DNA from: Streptantibioticus ferralitis
GTDB lineage: Bacteria; Actinomycetota; Actinomycetes; Streptomycetales; Streptomycetaceae
Assembly: GCF_029223525.1 (NCBI RefSeq)
Contig: NZ_JARHTQ010000006.1
Coordinates: forward strand, 248,001-312,000
Reading direction: 5' to 3'
DNA length: 64,000 nucleotides
Shown here: piece by piece, positions 17,966 to 25,683 of the stretch
Numbering within the stretch: the stretch's first letter is position 1
Layout: every line of letters begins with the position of its first letter
Notes under the pieces: generated by a model
The model's database searches: none
Told to the model about the DNA's origin: nothing
What the model saw: only the letters and a program-made list of their open reading frames with translations
Translations under genes and position numbers: made by a program

Positions 17966-19378
17966 ATGACACATGAATCTGAGGAGGCCGCCGGGCAGGT
18001 CTGGGCGGTCCTCGGCGGGGCGCCGGAGCTGCTGAAGCGGGTGTCGTACGGCGGGCCCGGCACCGGATTGCCCGCGCGGCTGCCGGTGCGGGCGCTGGCC
18101 CGGGCAACCGTCGCCGCCTGCTCGCTGGCCGCCGCGGAGTTGGCGGCTCGGCGCACCGGACGCCCGGCGCCCGCGGTACGGGTGGACGACGACGCCGTCG
18201 CCACCGCCTTCACCAGCGAACGGCATCTGCGCATCGACGGCCGAGCGCCCATCGCCTTCGCTCCACTGTCCGGGTTCTGGCGAACCGCCGACGGCTGGGT
18301 GCGCACCCACGCCAACTATCCGCACCACCGCGCCCGGTTGCTCGCCTCCCTCGACATCCGCGACGAGGGCGAGGACACGGCACTCGCCGATGAACTCGCC
18401 CCCGTGCTCGGCGAGTTGGCGGCGGAGGACGTACAGGAGCGGGTGTACGCGGCGGGCGGCCTGGCGGTCGCCGTGCGCACCGTACACCAGTGGGCCGAGC
18501 ACCCCGCGGGCCGCGCGGCGGCGGCCCAGCCGCTGGTGCACGTGGAGCGGTTGCCCGGCGCGCCTCGGCGGCCGGTGCGGCCGCTGCCCGCCGGAGTGCT
18601 GCTGCCCGCCGCGGGTGTCCGGGTGCTTGATCTGACCCGGGTGATCGCGGGCCCGGTCGCCGGACGGACACTGGCGCTGCTCGGCGCGGATGTGCTGCGG
18701 ATCGACTCGCCGCGGCTGCCGGAGCTGGCTGATGCCCACGCGGATACCGGTTTCGGCAAGCGGTCGGCCCGTCTCGATCTGACGCGCGGGACGGACCGCG
18801 CGGTCTTCGACGAACTGCTCGGCATGGCGGATGTCGTGGTCACCGGCTATCGGCCGGGCGCACTGGACCGGCTCGGATTGTCGGCACCGGCGCTGCTGGA
18901 GCGCCGACCGGGGCTGGTCATCGCCCAGTTGAGCGCGTGGGGCGACCAGGGGCCGTGGGCCGAGCGCCGCGGGTTCGACAGCCTGGTACAGGCGGCGTGC
19001 GGCATCGCCATGGCGGAGGCCGGGTCCGACGGCCGACCCGGTGCGCTGCCCGCCCAGGCGATCGACCACGGCACGGGACATCTGCTGGCGGCCGCCGTAC
19101 TGCGTGCGCTCACCGAGCAGCACGACACGGGCGGCGGTGCGGTGCTGCGGCTCAGCCTCGCCGCGACAGCCAACTGGCTGACGAACGGCATCACCGCCGA
19201 GGAGTGGACGGACGAGGACGTATACGACGCCTACGATCCAGCGCGCCATCTCGCGCGGACCGACGCGTCGTTCGGCCGTCTTGTCCATGCCCTCCCCCCG
19301 GTGTCCTTCGCCGGCGGTCCGGCCAACTGGTCGTCCGCACCGAGCCGTTGGGGCACGGACCAGCCGGTCTGGGCCTAG
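17966..19378 (+). CDS. CaiB/BaiF family III CoA-transferase
   Basis: 470 aa. The C-terminal half from about 205 carries VRVLDLTRVIAGPVAGRTLALLGADVLRI, the hallmark opening of family III CoA-transferases, then ADVVVTGYRPGALDRLGL and QLSAWGDQGPWAERRGFDSLVQAACGIA. The N-terminal 200 residues match a degenerate second copy, as in actinobacterial fused members. The family moves CoA between organic acids. The substrate is not evident. Confidence 0.9.
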   Translation: MTHESEEAAGQVWAVLGGAPELLKRVSYGGPGTGLPARLPVRALARATVAACSLAAAELAARRTGRPAPAVRVDDDAVATAFTSERHLRIDGRAPIAFAPLSGFWRTADGWVRTHANYPHHRARLLASLDIRDEGEDTALADELAPVLGELAAEDVQERVYAAGGLAVAVRTVHQWAEHPAGRAAAAQPLVHVERLPGAPRRPVRPLPAGVLLPAAGVRVLDLTRVIAGPVAGRTLALLGADVLRIDSPRLPELADAHADTGFGKRSARLDLTRGTDRAVFDELLGMADVVVTGYRPGALDRLGLSAPALLERRPGLVIAQLSAWGDQGPWAERRGFDSLVQAACGIAMAEAGSDGRPGALPAQAIDHGTGHLLAAAVLRALTEQHDTGGGAVLRLSLAATANWLTNGITAEEWTDEDVYDAYDPARHLARTDASFGRLVHALPPVSFAGGPANWSSAPSRWGTDQPVWA

Positions 19379-19411
19379 GGCCGTACCGGCTCGCGCGGCG
19401 GGCCGGACCGG

Positions 19412-19783
19412 CTACCCGTAGACGACACGCAACGCGTCCTCGATGGCGGCCAGCGCGGCGGAGCGGTCCAGGCCGAGGCGGTGGACTCGCTGTGCGTACT
19501 CCGCCGCCGAGGCCGCCGCCTGCCGTTGCGCCGCGTCGCCCGCGGCGGCGATGAACGTGCCGTGCCGACCGCGGGTTTCGATCACCCCGTCCGCCTCCAG
19601 CACGCGGTATGCCTTCGCCACCGTGTTGGCGGCCAGCCCGAGGTCCTCCGCGAGACCTCGTACGGTGGGCATGCGGTAACCCACCGGGAGCGTGCCGCCG
19701 CGCGCTTGGGCGGCGACCTGTTCCCGTACCTGCTCGAATGGCGCGACGGCCGATTCAGGATCGACAGTGATCTTGAGGCTCAC
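19412..19783 (-). CDS. Short GntR-family (YtrA-type) regulator
   Basis: 123 aa. It has one winged helix (PVGYRMPTVRGLAEDLGLAANTVAKAYRVLEADGVIETRGRHGTFI) and only a short helical tail (to 123), typical of the YtrA subfamily, which usually controls ABC transporter operons. No such operon is adjacent. Its ATG overlaps the stop of the Nudix gene (ATGA), so the pair is co-transcribed. Confidence 0.9.
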   Translation of the reverse strand: MSLKITVDPESAVAPFEQVREQVAAQARGGTLPVGYRMPTVRGLAEDLGLAANTVAKAYRVLEADGVIETRGRHGTFIAAAGDAAQRQAAASAAEYAQRVHRLGLDRSAALAAIEDALRVVYG

Positions 19784-20523
19784 GTACGGTCTCCAGCTGG
19801 CTGCGACTGTCGTATGTCGGGTTCATTGTGCGGCAACGCCACCGCGCGGCTCGGGCTTCGCGGGTGGTATCCGATCGAGTCGCCCGCGTGGTGCCAGTGC
19901 AGCACAAAGCGATCCCCGGCCCGATAGGCGTCAACGCCCGCTCTGCAGTAGGCGACCGTGTCGTCCGGCAGCGCGTCGAGTTCGAACCAGGCGATGTCCG
20001 AGCACTTGGCGGGCTCGCGGTTGACCGCTTCTCCGCTCCAGCGGCGTGCTTCGAAGAACCATCCGATGCGCGCGTTCCCATCCGGCGCCCGATGCTGCAT
20101 CACCAGTGCGGCCCGCAGGTCCGCCGGGGCGATGACCACGCCGACTTCCTCGAACGCCTCCCGGATCACCGCCGTGCGCACGTCCTCACCATCCTCGACG
20201 TGTCCGCTGGGCGCGTTCCACAGTCCGTCCGCGTAGCCGGTGTTCGCCCGGCGGGCGAGCAGCACTCGGCGGTCCTGGCGCAGTATCAGGTGCACATCCA
20301 CGATCTCGGCGTGCCGTCGCGGCTTCCCGGGGTGGATCGCGGCGGCGTGCTGCTCGTCCCGTACCCGTGCGCCGTCCAACTGGGCGTCCCGCCCGAGCTG
20401 TTCGCCCTGGGCATGGCGGGCCGGCTGTTCGCCCTGGGGAGGGCAGGCCAGCGGTTCGCTGTCAACGGCCTCGGCGGCGTTCCCGCCCTGCGCCGCATCG
20501 TTGCCAGTACGCTCCGTAGTCAT
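19780..20523 (-). CDS. Nudix hydrolase with long polar N-terminus
   Basis: 247 aa. The Nudix box GHVEDGEDVRTAVIREAFEEVG has all required Glu residues. The first 70 residues are polar and Gln/Glu/Arg-rich with short near-repeats (QGEQ), and may be unstructured or non-translated; a later start near the VDVHLILRQ strand is possible. The family hydrolyses nucleoside diphosphates linked to X. The substrate is unknown. Confidence 0.85.
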   Translation of the reverse strand: MTTERTGNDAAQGGNAAEAVDSEPLACPPQGEQPARHAQGEQLGRDAQLDGARVRDEQHAAAIHPGKPRRHAEIVDVHLILRQDRRVLLARRANTGYADGLWNAPSGHVEDGEDVRTAVIREAFEEVGVVIAPADLRAALVMQHRAPDGNARIGWFFEARRWSGEAVNREPAKCSDIAWFELDALPDDTVAYCRAGVDAYRAGDRFVLHWHHAGDSIGYHPRSPSRAVALPHNEPDIRQSQPAGDRT

Positions 20524-20571
20524 GCCGGGATCTTCGCATCCCCCACTGACAACCGGCCCTGACCAGGGAGT

Positions 20572-22308
20572 TCACCCCAGCCCCAGGCCGCGGTAGCGAG
20601 CCCGTCGGGCAGCCAGCCGCGCGCTTTCGTCCATCACGCGCAGGGCGCCCAGTTCGGCGCCGAGAATGCCGCCGAGCCTGGTCAGGAAGGATTCCGGGGC
20701 ATCGGCCGCGTCCGGGCCCTCCTCGACGATCCGGTCGACGATGCGGTGCGACCGCAGGTCGGCGGAGCGGACGCCCTGCCGGTCGGCGACCTCGTACGCG
20801 CGCTCCGTCGTCCGGTACAGGATCGCCGAGGCGCCCTCCGGCGGGAGCGGGGAGAGCCAGGCGTGCCGGGCCGCCAACACCCGGTCAGCGGGTAGCAGGG
20901 CGAGCGCGCCACCGCCCGCGCCCTGGCCCAGTAGCAGGCACAACGTGGGCGCCGGAAGCGTCACCAGGTCGGCGAGGCAGCGGGCGATCTCACCGGCGAG
21001 GCCGCCTTCCTCCGCCTCCTGGGAAAGCGCGGCGCCCGCGGTGTCTATGACGGTGAGCAGCGGCAGGCCGAGTTCGGCGGCGATCCGCATACCGCGCCGC
21101 GCCTCGCGCAGACCCGCGGGCCCCAACTGCGGCCCGTCCGCGCCCTGTCGGTCATGGCCGAGCACCACACAGGGTGACGAGCCGAACCGGGCCAGCGCCA
21201 GCAGCAGCCCGGGGTCGCGCTCCCCCGCGCCCGTACCGCTGAGCGGGGTGACCGCGCGTCCGGCGGTGCGCAGCAGTGCGCGCAGGCCCGGGCGTTCGGG
21301 CCGACGTGAGCGGCGGATCGATTCGGCGGTGGGCGGCGCTTCGGGTGGTGTGAGCGGTGCCGCCCCCGATTCCACCGTAGGCCGCGACTCTGACAAGGCG
21401 GATCGCTCCGCGCCGGGGTCAACGCCTCCAGCGGCAACCAGGCCGGCGCCAGCCTCTCCGGCGTCACCCAAGCCGACACCCCCGGCGTCAGCGCCCGTGG
21501 CGTCACCCGAGTCAGCGCCATCACCCAGGCCAGCCTCAACGCCCCTGGCGTCACTCAGCCCAGCACCCCCGGCTTCACCGAGACCGGCGCCAACACCCCC
21601 GCCACCGCCCAGACCAGCGCCGACACCCCCGGCGTCACCCTGCCCGCCGCACAGTACGTGCAGCGCGCGGGCCGCGGCTCCCGCGAGCTGATCGGGTGGG
21701 AGCACCGCGTCCAGCAGGCCGTGGGCGAGCAGGTTCTCGGCGACCTGGACGCCCTTCGGGAACTCCTCACCGTAGAGCGCCTGATGGACCCGGGGGCCGA
21801 GGAAGCCGATGAGCGCGCCGGGTTCCGCCGCGGTGACGTGTCCCAGCGATCCCCAGGAGGCCAGCACTCCCCCGGTCGTCGGATGCCGAAGGTAGACGAG
21901 GTAGGGCAGGCCCGCGGCCTTGTGGTCGGCGACGGCCGCGGCCACCTTGACCATCTGGAGGAAAGCGATGGTCCCCTCCTGCATGCGCGTTCCGCCGGAG
22001 GCCGGGGAGGCGAGCAGCGGCAGCCCCTCCCGGGTGGCGCGTTCCACCGCCCGTACCAGCAGCTCCCCCGCCGCGACCCCGATCGACCCGCCCAGAAAGC
22101 CGAACTCACACGCCACCAGGGCGACCCTGCGGCCCTTGATCCGCCCCTCGCCGGTCACCACCGACTCATCGAGGCCGGTGCGCTGCCGGGCCCGTTCAAG
22201 GTCGGCCCGGTAGTCGGGATCCGCCGACAGCGGAACCGCCACCGGCTGGTCCCAGCTGTGCCAGGTCCCCGGGTCGACGACGGTCTCGAACAGCTGCAGT
22301 GCGCTCAT
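20572..22308 (-). CDS. Fused acetyl/propionyl-CoA carboxyltransferase, expanded linker
   Basis: 578 aa. The first ~220 residues form one crotonase-fold carboxyltransferase half (VALVACEFGFLGGSIGVAAGELLVRAVE, LPLLASPASGGTRMQEG, TGGVLASWGSLGHV) and the last ~240 the other (GHDRQGADGPQLGPAGLREARRGMRIA, LLLGQGAGGGALALLPADRVLA). Beta- and alpha-type halves are thus on one chain, as in some Streptomyces acyl-CoA carboxylases. The halves are joined by an unusually long Gly/Ala/Asp-rich linker (about 220-330). No biotin carrier or carboxylase gene is in the window, so the acyl-CoA specificity is open. Confidence 0.87.
   Translation of the reverse strand: MSALQLFETVVDPGTWHSWDQPVAVPLSADPDYRADLERARQRTGLDESVVTGEGRIKGRRVALVACEFGFLGGSIGVAAGELLVRAVERATREGLPLLASPASGGTRMQEGTIAFLQMVKVAAAVADHKAAGLPYLVYLRHPTTGGVLASWGSLGHVTAAEPGALIGFLGPRVHQALYGEEFPKGVQVAENLLAHGLLDAVLPPDQLAGAAARALHVLCGGQGDAGGVGAGLGGGGGVGAGLGEAGGAGLSDARGVEAGLGDGADSGDATGADAGGVGLGDAGEAGAGLVAAGGVDPGAERSALSESRPTVESGAAPLTPPEAPPTAESIRRSRRPERPGLRALLRTAGRAVTPLSGTGAGERDPGLLLALARFGSSPCVVLGHDRQGADGPQLGPAGLREARRGMRIAAELGLPLLTVIDTAGAALSQEAEEGGLAGEIARCLADLVTLPAPTLCLLLGQGAGGGALALLPADRVLAARHAWLSPLPPEGASAILYRTTERAYEVADRQGVRSADLRSHRIVDRIVEEGPDAADAPESFLTRLGGILGAELGALRVMDESARLAARRARYRGLGLG
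21405..21650. repeat. Degenerate repeats encoding the carboxyltransferase linker
   Basis: Within the carboxyltransferase gene, this segment is made of imperfect 12-30-bp units around GCGTCACCC and GCCAGCG-type words. It encodes variations on G-D-A-G-x-G-A-G-L. It is in frame, so it lengthens rather than breaks the protein, and probably varies in copy number between strains. Confidence 0.7.
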
Positions 22309-22560
22309 GGCATCACCCTGCCATGACCGCGTTCTCCACCGCCGCCGAGCGGCTGCCCGCTGTGGGCCAGCTCACCGGCCACATGGGCAACCGCGGCGGT
22401 ACCTAGCCCGCGCCCGGGGACATCCTGTGCCCTCGCTTAGCGCCGCCTTAACGGGCCCGTAAGTCGCCGAACCGGCGGTCGGGGCGGCATTAGCGTGCTG
22501 ATCTCTCCCCCTGTGCTGCCGCCCCGAGGGCAGCCTCCCCCACCAACAGGAGAAGCCACG

Positions 22561-23496
22561 ATGCCCATACGCCGTAAGGTCGCCTTCGCCATCGTTGTCG
22601 GGTCGCCGCTGGTGTTCACGGCGTTGACCGCGACCCCGGCCAACGCGCACGGTTCCCTGCGGAACCCGGTGAGCCGGGTGCTCGCCTGCTACCAGGAGGG
22701 CCCGGAGCACCCGATGTCAGCGGCCTGCCAGGCGGCGGTGCAGGTCGGCGGTACCCAGGCGCTCTACGACTGGAACGGGGTGCGGATCGGTGACGCGGGC
22801 GGCCGCAGCAAGCAGATCATCCCGGACGGGAAGCTGTGCAGCGCTGGCGCCGACGAGTTCAAGGGGCTGGACCTGGCGCGCGCCGACTGGCCCGCGACTC
22901 CCATGAACAGCGGCTCGTTCACGTTCTCCTACCGGGCGACGGCCGCGCACAAGGGCACCTTCGCCTTGTACATCACCAAGGACGGATACGACCCCGGCAA
23001 GCCGCTGAAGTGGTCGGACCTGGAGTCGCAGCCGTTCGCCACGGCCACCAACCCGCCGCCGGCCAACGGCAGTTACACCTTCTCCGGCAAGGTGCCGCAG
23101 CGGACCGGGCACCATCTCATCTACAGCATCTGGCAGCGCTCTGACAGTCCGGAAGCCTTCTACACCTGCTCGGACGTGGTCTTCGGCGGCGGCCGGCAGG
23201 GCGGTGGGACGGGTTCCCCGGCGCCAACGGCTTCCGCGCCCAGCGACAGCCAGCTGGCCGCGGGCGCCGCCAGGTCCTCGATGAAGGACATGCCGGGCAT
23301 GCGCCCGGCCGCCGTCAACCAGCCCGGTCCGGACGGCTCCGCGGCGCCGTTGAACGCCAAGTCCCTTGCCGAGACGGGCGGTTCCGGCAGTACGGTGCCG
23401 CTGGCCATCGGCGGCGCCGCCGTCATCGCGGTCGGCTCCGCGATCCTGATGACCAGCGCTCGCCGCAGGGCCAGCGCCGGAGGCCGGCGCCGCTGA
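22561..23496 (+). CDS. AA10 lytic polysaccharide monooxygenase with LAETG wall-sorting signal
   Basis: 311 aa from ATG 22561 (AGGAGA upstream). A signal peptide ends at ANA, leaving His30 as mature residue 1, the first histidine-brace ligand. His130 in TAAHKGTFALYITK fits the second ligand and the Phe of EAFYTCSDV the axial position. LPMOs use copper and peroxide or oxygen to cut cellulose or chitin. After a Ser/Pro/Gly linker come LAETG (269-273), a hydrophobic span and an Arg-rich tail, a class E-type sortase signal, so the enzyme should be wall-attached. No carbohydrate-binding module follows. Confidence 0.92.
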   Translation: MPIRRKVAFAIVVGSPLVFTALTATPANAHGSLRNPVSRVLACYQEGPEHPMSAACQAAVQVGGTQALYDWNGVRIGDAGGRSKQIIPDGKLCSAGADEFKGLDLARADWPATPMNSGSFTFSYRATAAHKGTFALYITKDGYDPGKPLKWSDLESQPFATATNPPPANGSYTFSGKVPQRTGHHLIYSIWQRSDSPEAFYTCSDVVFGGGRQGGGTGSPAPTASAPSDSQLAAGAARSSMKDMPGMRPAAVNQPGPDGSAAPLNAKSLAETGGSGSTVPLAIGGAAVIAVGSAILMTSARRRASAGGRRR

Positions 23497-23551
23497 TGGC
23501 GGTGCCGGCCTGCGACGGGGATGTCTGACGCACCTGTGGTTCACACGTGGT

Positions 23552-24409
23552 TCATGACAGACAGGTCGTGTGGGTGGCGTGCTCGGGGTCGAGGGCGTTG
23601 GCCGTCTCGTGGTACGCCACCCGGTCCACCAGGCCGATGGTCACATGCTCGGAGATGTCGAGCGGGCACAGGTCCTGTACCACGACGTTGTGCACGTCGG
23701 GCCCGTTGAGGAACTGCGAGGTGTACGGAGTGACGACCTCGTCGTACCTGGTCGCGATCACGGTGTAGTGGACCCCGGGGACGGTGTCCCCGCCCTCGTT
23801 GAGCTTCTCGATGAACGGCGACCCGGCCACCTGGTCGGACAGCCCGGGTGCCGCATGCTGCAACGCCTCGGCCGCGCCGGGGAAGTACGGCAGTAGCTTG
23901 GTCAGCCCGTCGAGGGTGGTCCCGTGGTTGGAGGGAGCGATGCCGACCAGGGTGTTCACCTTGTCGGCGCCGCCGAGGAACTTCAGGTAGTAACGCGGCA
24001 TCATGCCGCCCTGGGAGTGGCCGACCAGGTCCACCTTGTCCGCACCGGTGGCCGCCAGCACCTTGTCGACCTCGCCGGACAGTTGCTGGGCCGAGTCGGC
24101 GATCGGGCCCAGGCCGTCGAAGATCGGCACGCCGGGTAGTTGTCCGTAGTCGAAGGAGAAGACGCAGTACCCGCGGTTCACCAGGTAGGGGGCGAGGGCG
24201 AGCCAGTTGTCGGTTCCGTTGCCGAGAGTGCCGTGTACGAGGACGACAGGCCGCGGGTGGGCTGCCGACGGTTGGCAGTTGTAGTTGTTCCATCCGCTGC
24301 TCGGGGCGGTGTCCGCCACCGCGGGTGTCGCGACGGCCGTGGCCGCGGCGAGCGCCAGTGCGGAGATGAGGCCGACAGTCCGGCTCCGTCGCTTCAGGGG
24401 CAGCTTCAA
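23552..24409 (-). CDS. Secreted lipase/esterase, alpha/beta hydrolase
   Basis: 285 aa from TTG 24409, chosen because GAGGAG lies 7 bases upstream and the basic, hydrophobic signal sequence starts right there (LKLPLKRRSRTVGLISALALAAA, cleavage near AVADT). The lipase box is GHSQGG; the oxyanion segment is VVLVHGTLGN. Asp and His follow in RYDEVVTPY and EHVTIGL. Four cysteines fit two disulfides. It is an extracellular triacylglycerol lipase of the Streptomyces LipA/EstA-like type. It is convergent with the LPMO gene and 55 bp away. Confidence 0.93.
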   Translation of the reverse strand: MKLPLKRRSRTVGLISALALAAATAVATPAVADTAPSSGWNNYNCQPSAAHPRPVVLVHGTLGNGTDNWLALAPYLVNRGYCVFSFDYGQLPGVPIFDGLGPIADSAQQLSGEVDKVLAATGADKVDLVGHSQGGMMPRYYLKFLGGADKVNTLVGIAPSNHGTTLDGLTKLLPYFPGAAEALQHAAPGLSDQVAGSPFIEKLNEGGDTVPGVHYTVIATRYDEVVTPYTSQFLNGPDVHNVVVQDLCPLDISEHVTIGLVDRVAYHETANALDPEHATHTTCLS

Positions 24410-24465
24410 CGTGGTCTCCTCACAATTCAGGCAGGGCTGAGGGGAGCGGCTCTCCGAGTTGCTGC

Positions 24466-24485
24466 CTTGTGATCCGGACCACAAG
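24466..24485. promoter_or_regulatory. Dyad CTTGTG-N8-CACAAG upstream of lipase
   Basis: A perfect 6-bp inverted repeat 57-76 bp upstream of the lipase start, in an AT-richer region that also has GTTAC-N6-GTAAC near 24503-24518. It is placed like an operator or activator site. The protein that would bind is unknown. Confidence 0.35.
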
Positions 24486-24591
24486 ATGCTGTGTGAATCT
24501 CAAGTTACGGGCAAGTAACAACACTCGCTAGTTTCACGCAGGTAAAGAATTGGCCAGGGCTTAGCGGAAGTGACACCACCACATAGGCCAC

Positions 24592-25683
24592 TTACGCCAC
24601 CCCGAGCACCGCCGCCGGACCGACCACGCCCGCGCCGAAGCGGGCCCGGGCTCGGTCGGTGACCTCCTCGATCCGGCGGGCCCGGTCGTCGCCCGGGTCC
24701 AAGGTGAGCTGGTGGGCGGCGAGTTCGGCGTCCGCGAGGCCTTCGGCGCGCAGCGCGACCGCCCGTACCCGCGCACGCTGCAGCCCGAGCGACGCGTACA
24801 TCCGGTACGCGGTGTCGGTGAGCGCCGCGGTGTGCCCGGTCGGCTCCGGCAGGGCACGGGTACGGGTGGTGGCCGACCGGTCGGCGTAACGGACGGTGAG
24901 GGCGAGGGAGCGGGCGACCTGGCCCGCACCGCGTAGCCGCGCGCCCAGCTCGTCGGTGAGCGACAGCAGCGCGCGGCGGTGCCGTACCGGGTCCAACTCA
25001 TCGCGGTCGAAGCGCCGTTCGCCTCCGATGGAACGGGCCGGTGCGTTCGGCGTGACCGGCGTCGGATCGATACCGCGGGCCCGCTCGTACATCCGCCGCC
25101 CGGCGCTCGCGCCGAGGATCCGCTGCAGGGTGCCGAGCGGCACGGCGGCTATCCGGCCGACGGTGTCCAGGCCGTAGTCGCCGAGCAGCCGCGCGGTGGC
25201 GGGGCCGACGCCGTGCAGGGCGGCGGCGGGCTTACGGGCGAGGAAGGCGGCGATCGCGTCCGGCGCGGCGGGCAGCGTACGGACCGCGCCCGGCGGACCG
25301 TCGTGCGCGACCATCCGGGCCAGCACCGGGTTGGCGGCGACGCCGACGGTGCAGTCGACACCGTAGCGGGCCAGCGCCCGCACCCTGATCAGCGCGGCCA
25401 ACTCCTCGGCCGTACGCCCGAAGTACCGCAGGCTGCCCCGGACATCGGCGAGCGCGGCATCGGGCGGCAGCGCCTCCACCACCGGAGTGATCTCACCGAG
25501 CAGGGCGAGCAGCCACCCGTACGCCTCCTCCCCGAGGGTGTCGGAGTGGAAGTGCGCGTACAGCACATGCGGTGCGGGGGCCGCTTCCGGTGCGGGTACG
25601 AGCGTGAGCTGCCGCCCGCCGCCGGGCGCCCCGAACGGTTCGGCGTAGCGGGTGACGGCATCGCTCACCTGACGTCGTGTCAT
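24592..25683 (-). CDS. Y-family DNA polymerase-like protein, ImuB type, active site not conserved
   Basis: 363 aa from ATG 25683; ATGA overlap with the dnaE2 stop means co-translation. Palm-to-little-finger organisation is recognisable: CTVGVAANPVLARMVA, a helix-hairpin-helix (AALHGVGPATARLLGDYGLDTVG), RSIGGERRFDRDELDPV. The two acidic motifs needed for catalysis (usually DxD near the N-terminus and SxDE) are replaced by YAHFHSD and ALADVRGSLRYF. That is the picture known for ImuB, which recruits DnaE2 to the clamp rather than synthesising DNA. No separate imuA gene is adjacent. Confidence 0.85.
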   Translation of the reverse strand: MTRRQVSDAVTRYAEPFGAPGGGRQLTLVPAPEAAPAPHVLYAHFHSDTLGEEAYGWLLALLGEITPVVEALPPDAALADVRGSLRYFGRTAEELAALIRVRALARYGVDCTVGVAANPVLARMVAHDGPPGAVRTLPAAPDAIAAFLARKPAAALHGVGPATARLLGDYGLDTVGRIAAVPLGTLQRILGASAGRRMYERARGIDPTPVTPNAPARSIGGERRFDRDELDPVRHRRALLSLTDELGARLRGAGQVARSLALTVRYADRSATTRTRALPEPTGHTAALTDTAYRMYASLGLQRARVRAVALRAEGLADAELAAHQLTLDPGDDRARRIEEVTDRARARFGAGVVGPAAVLGVA

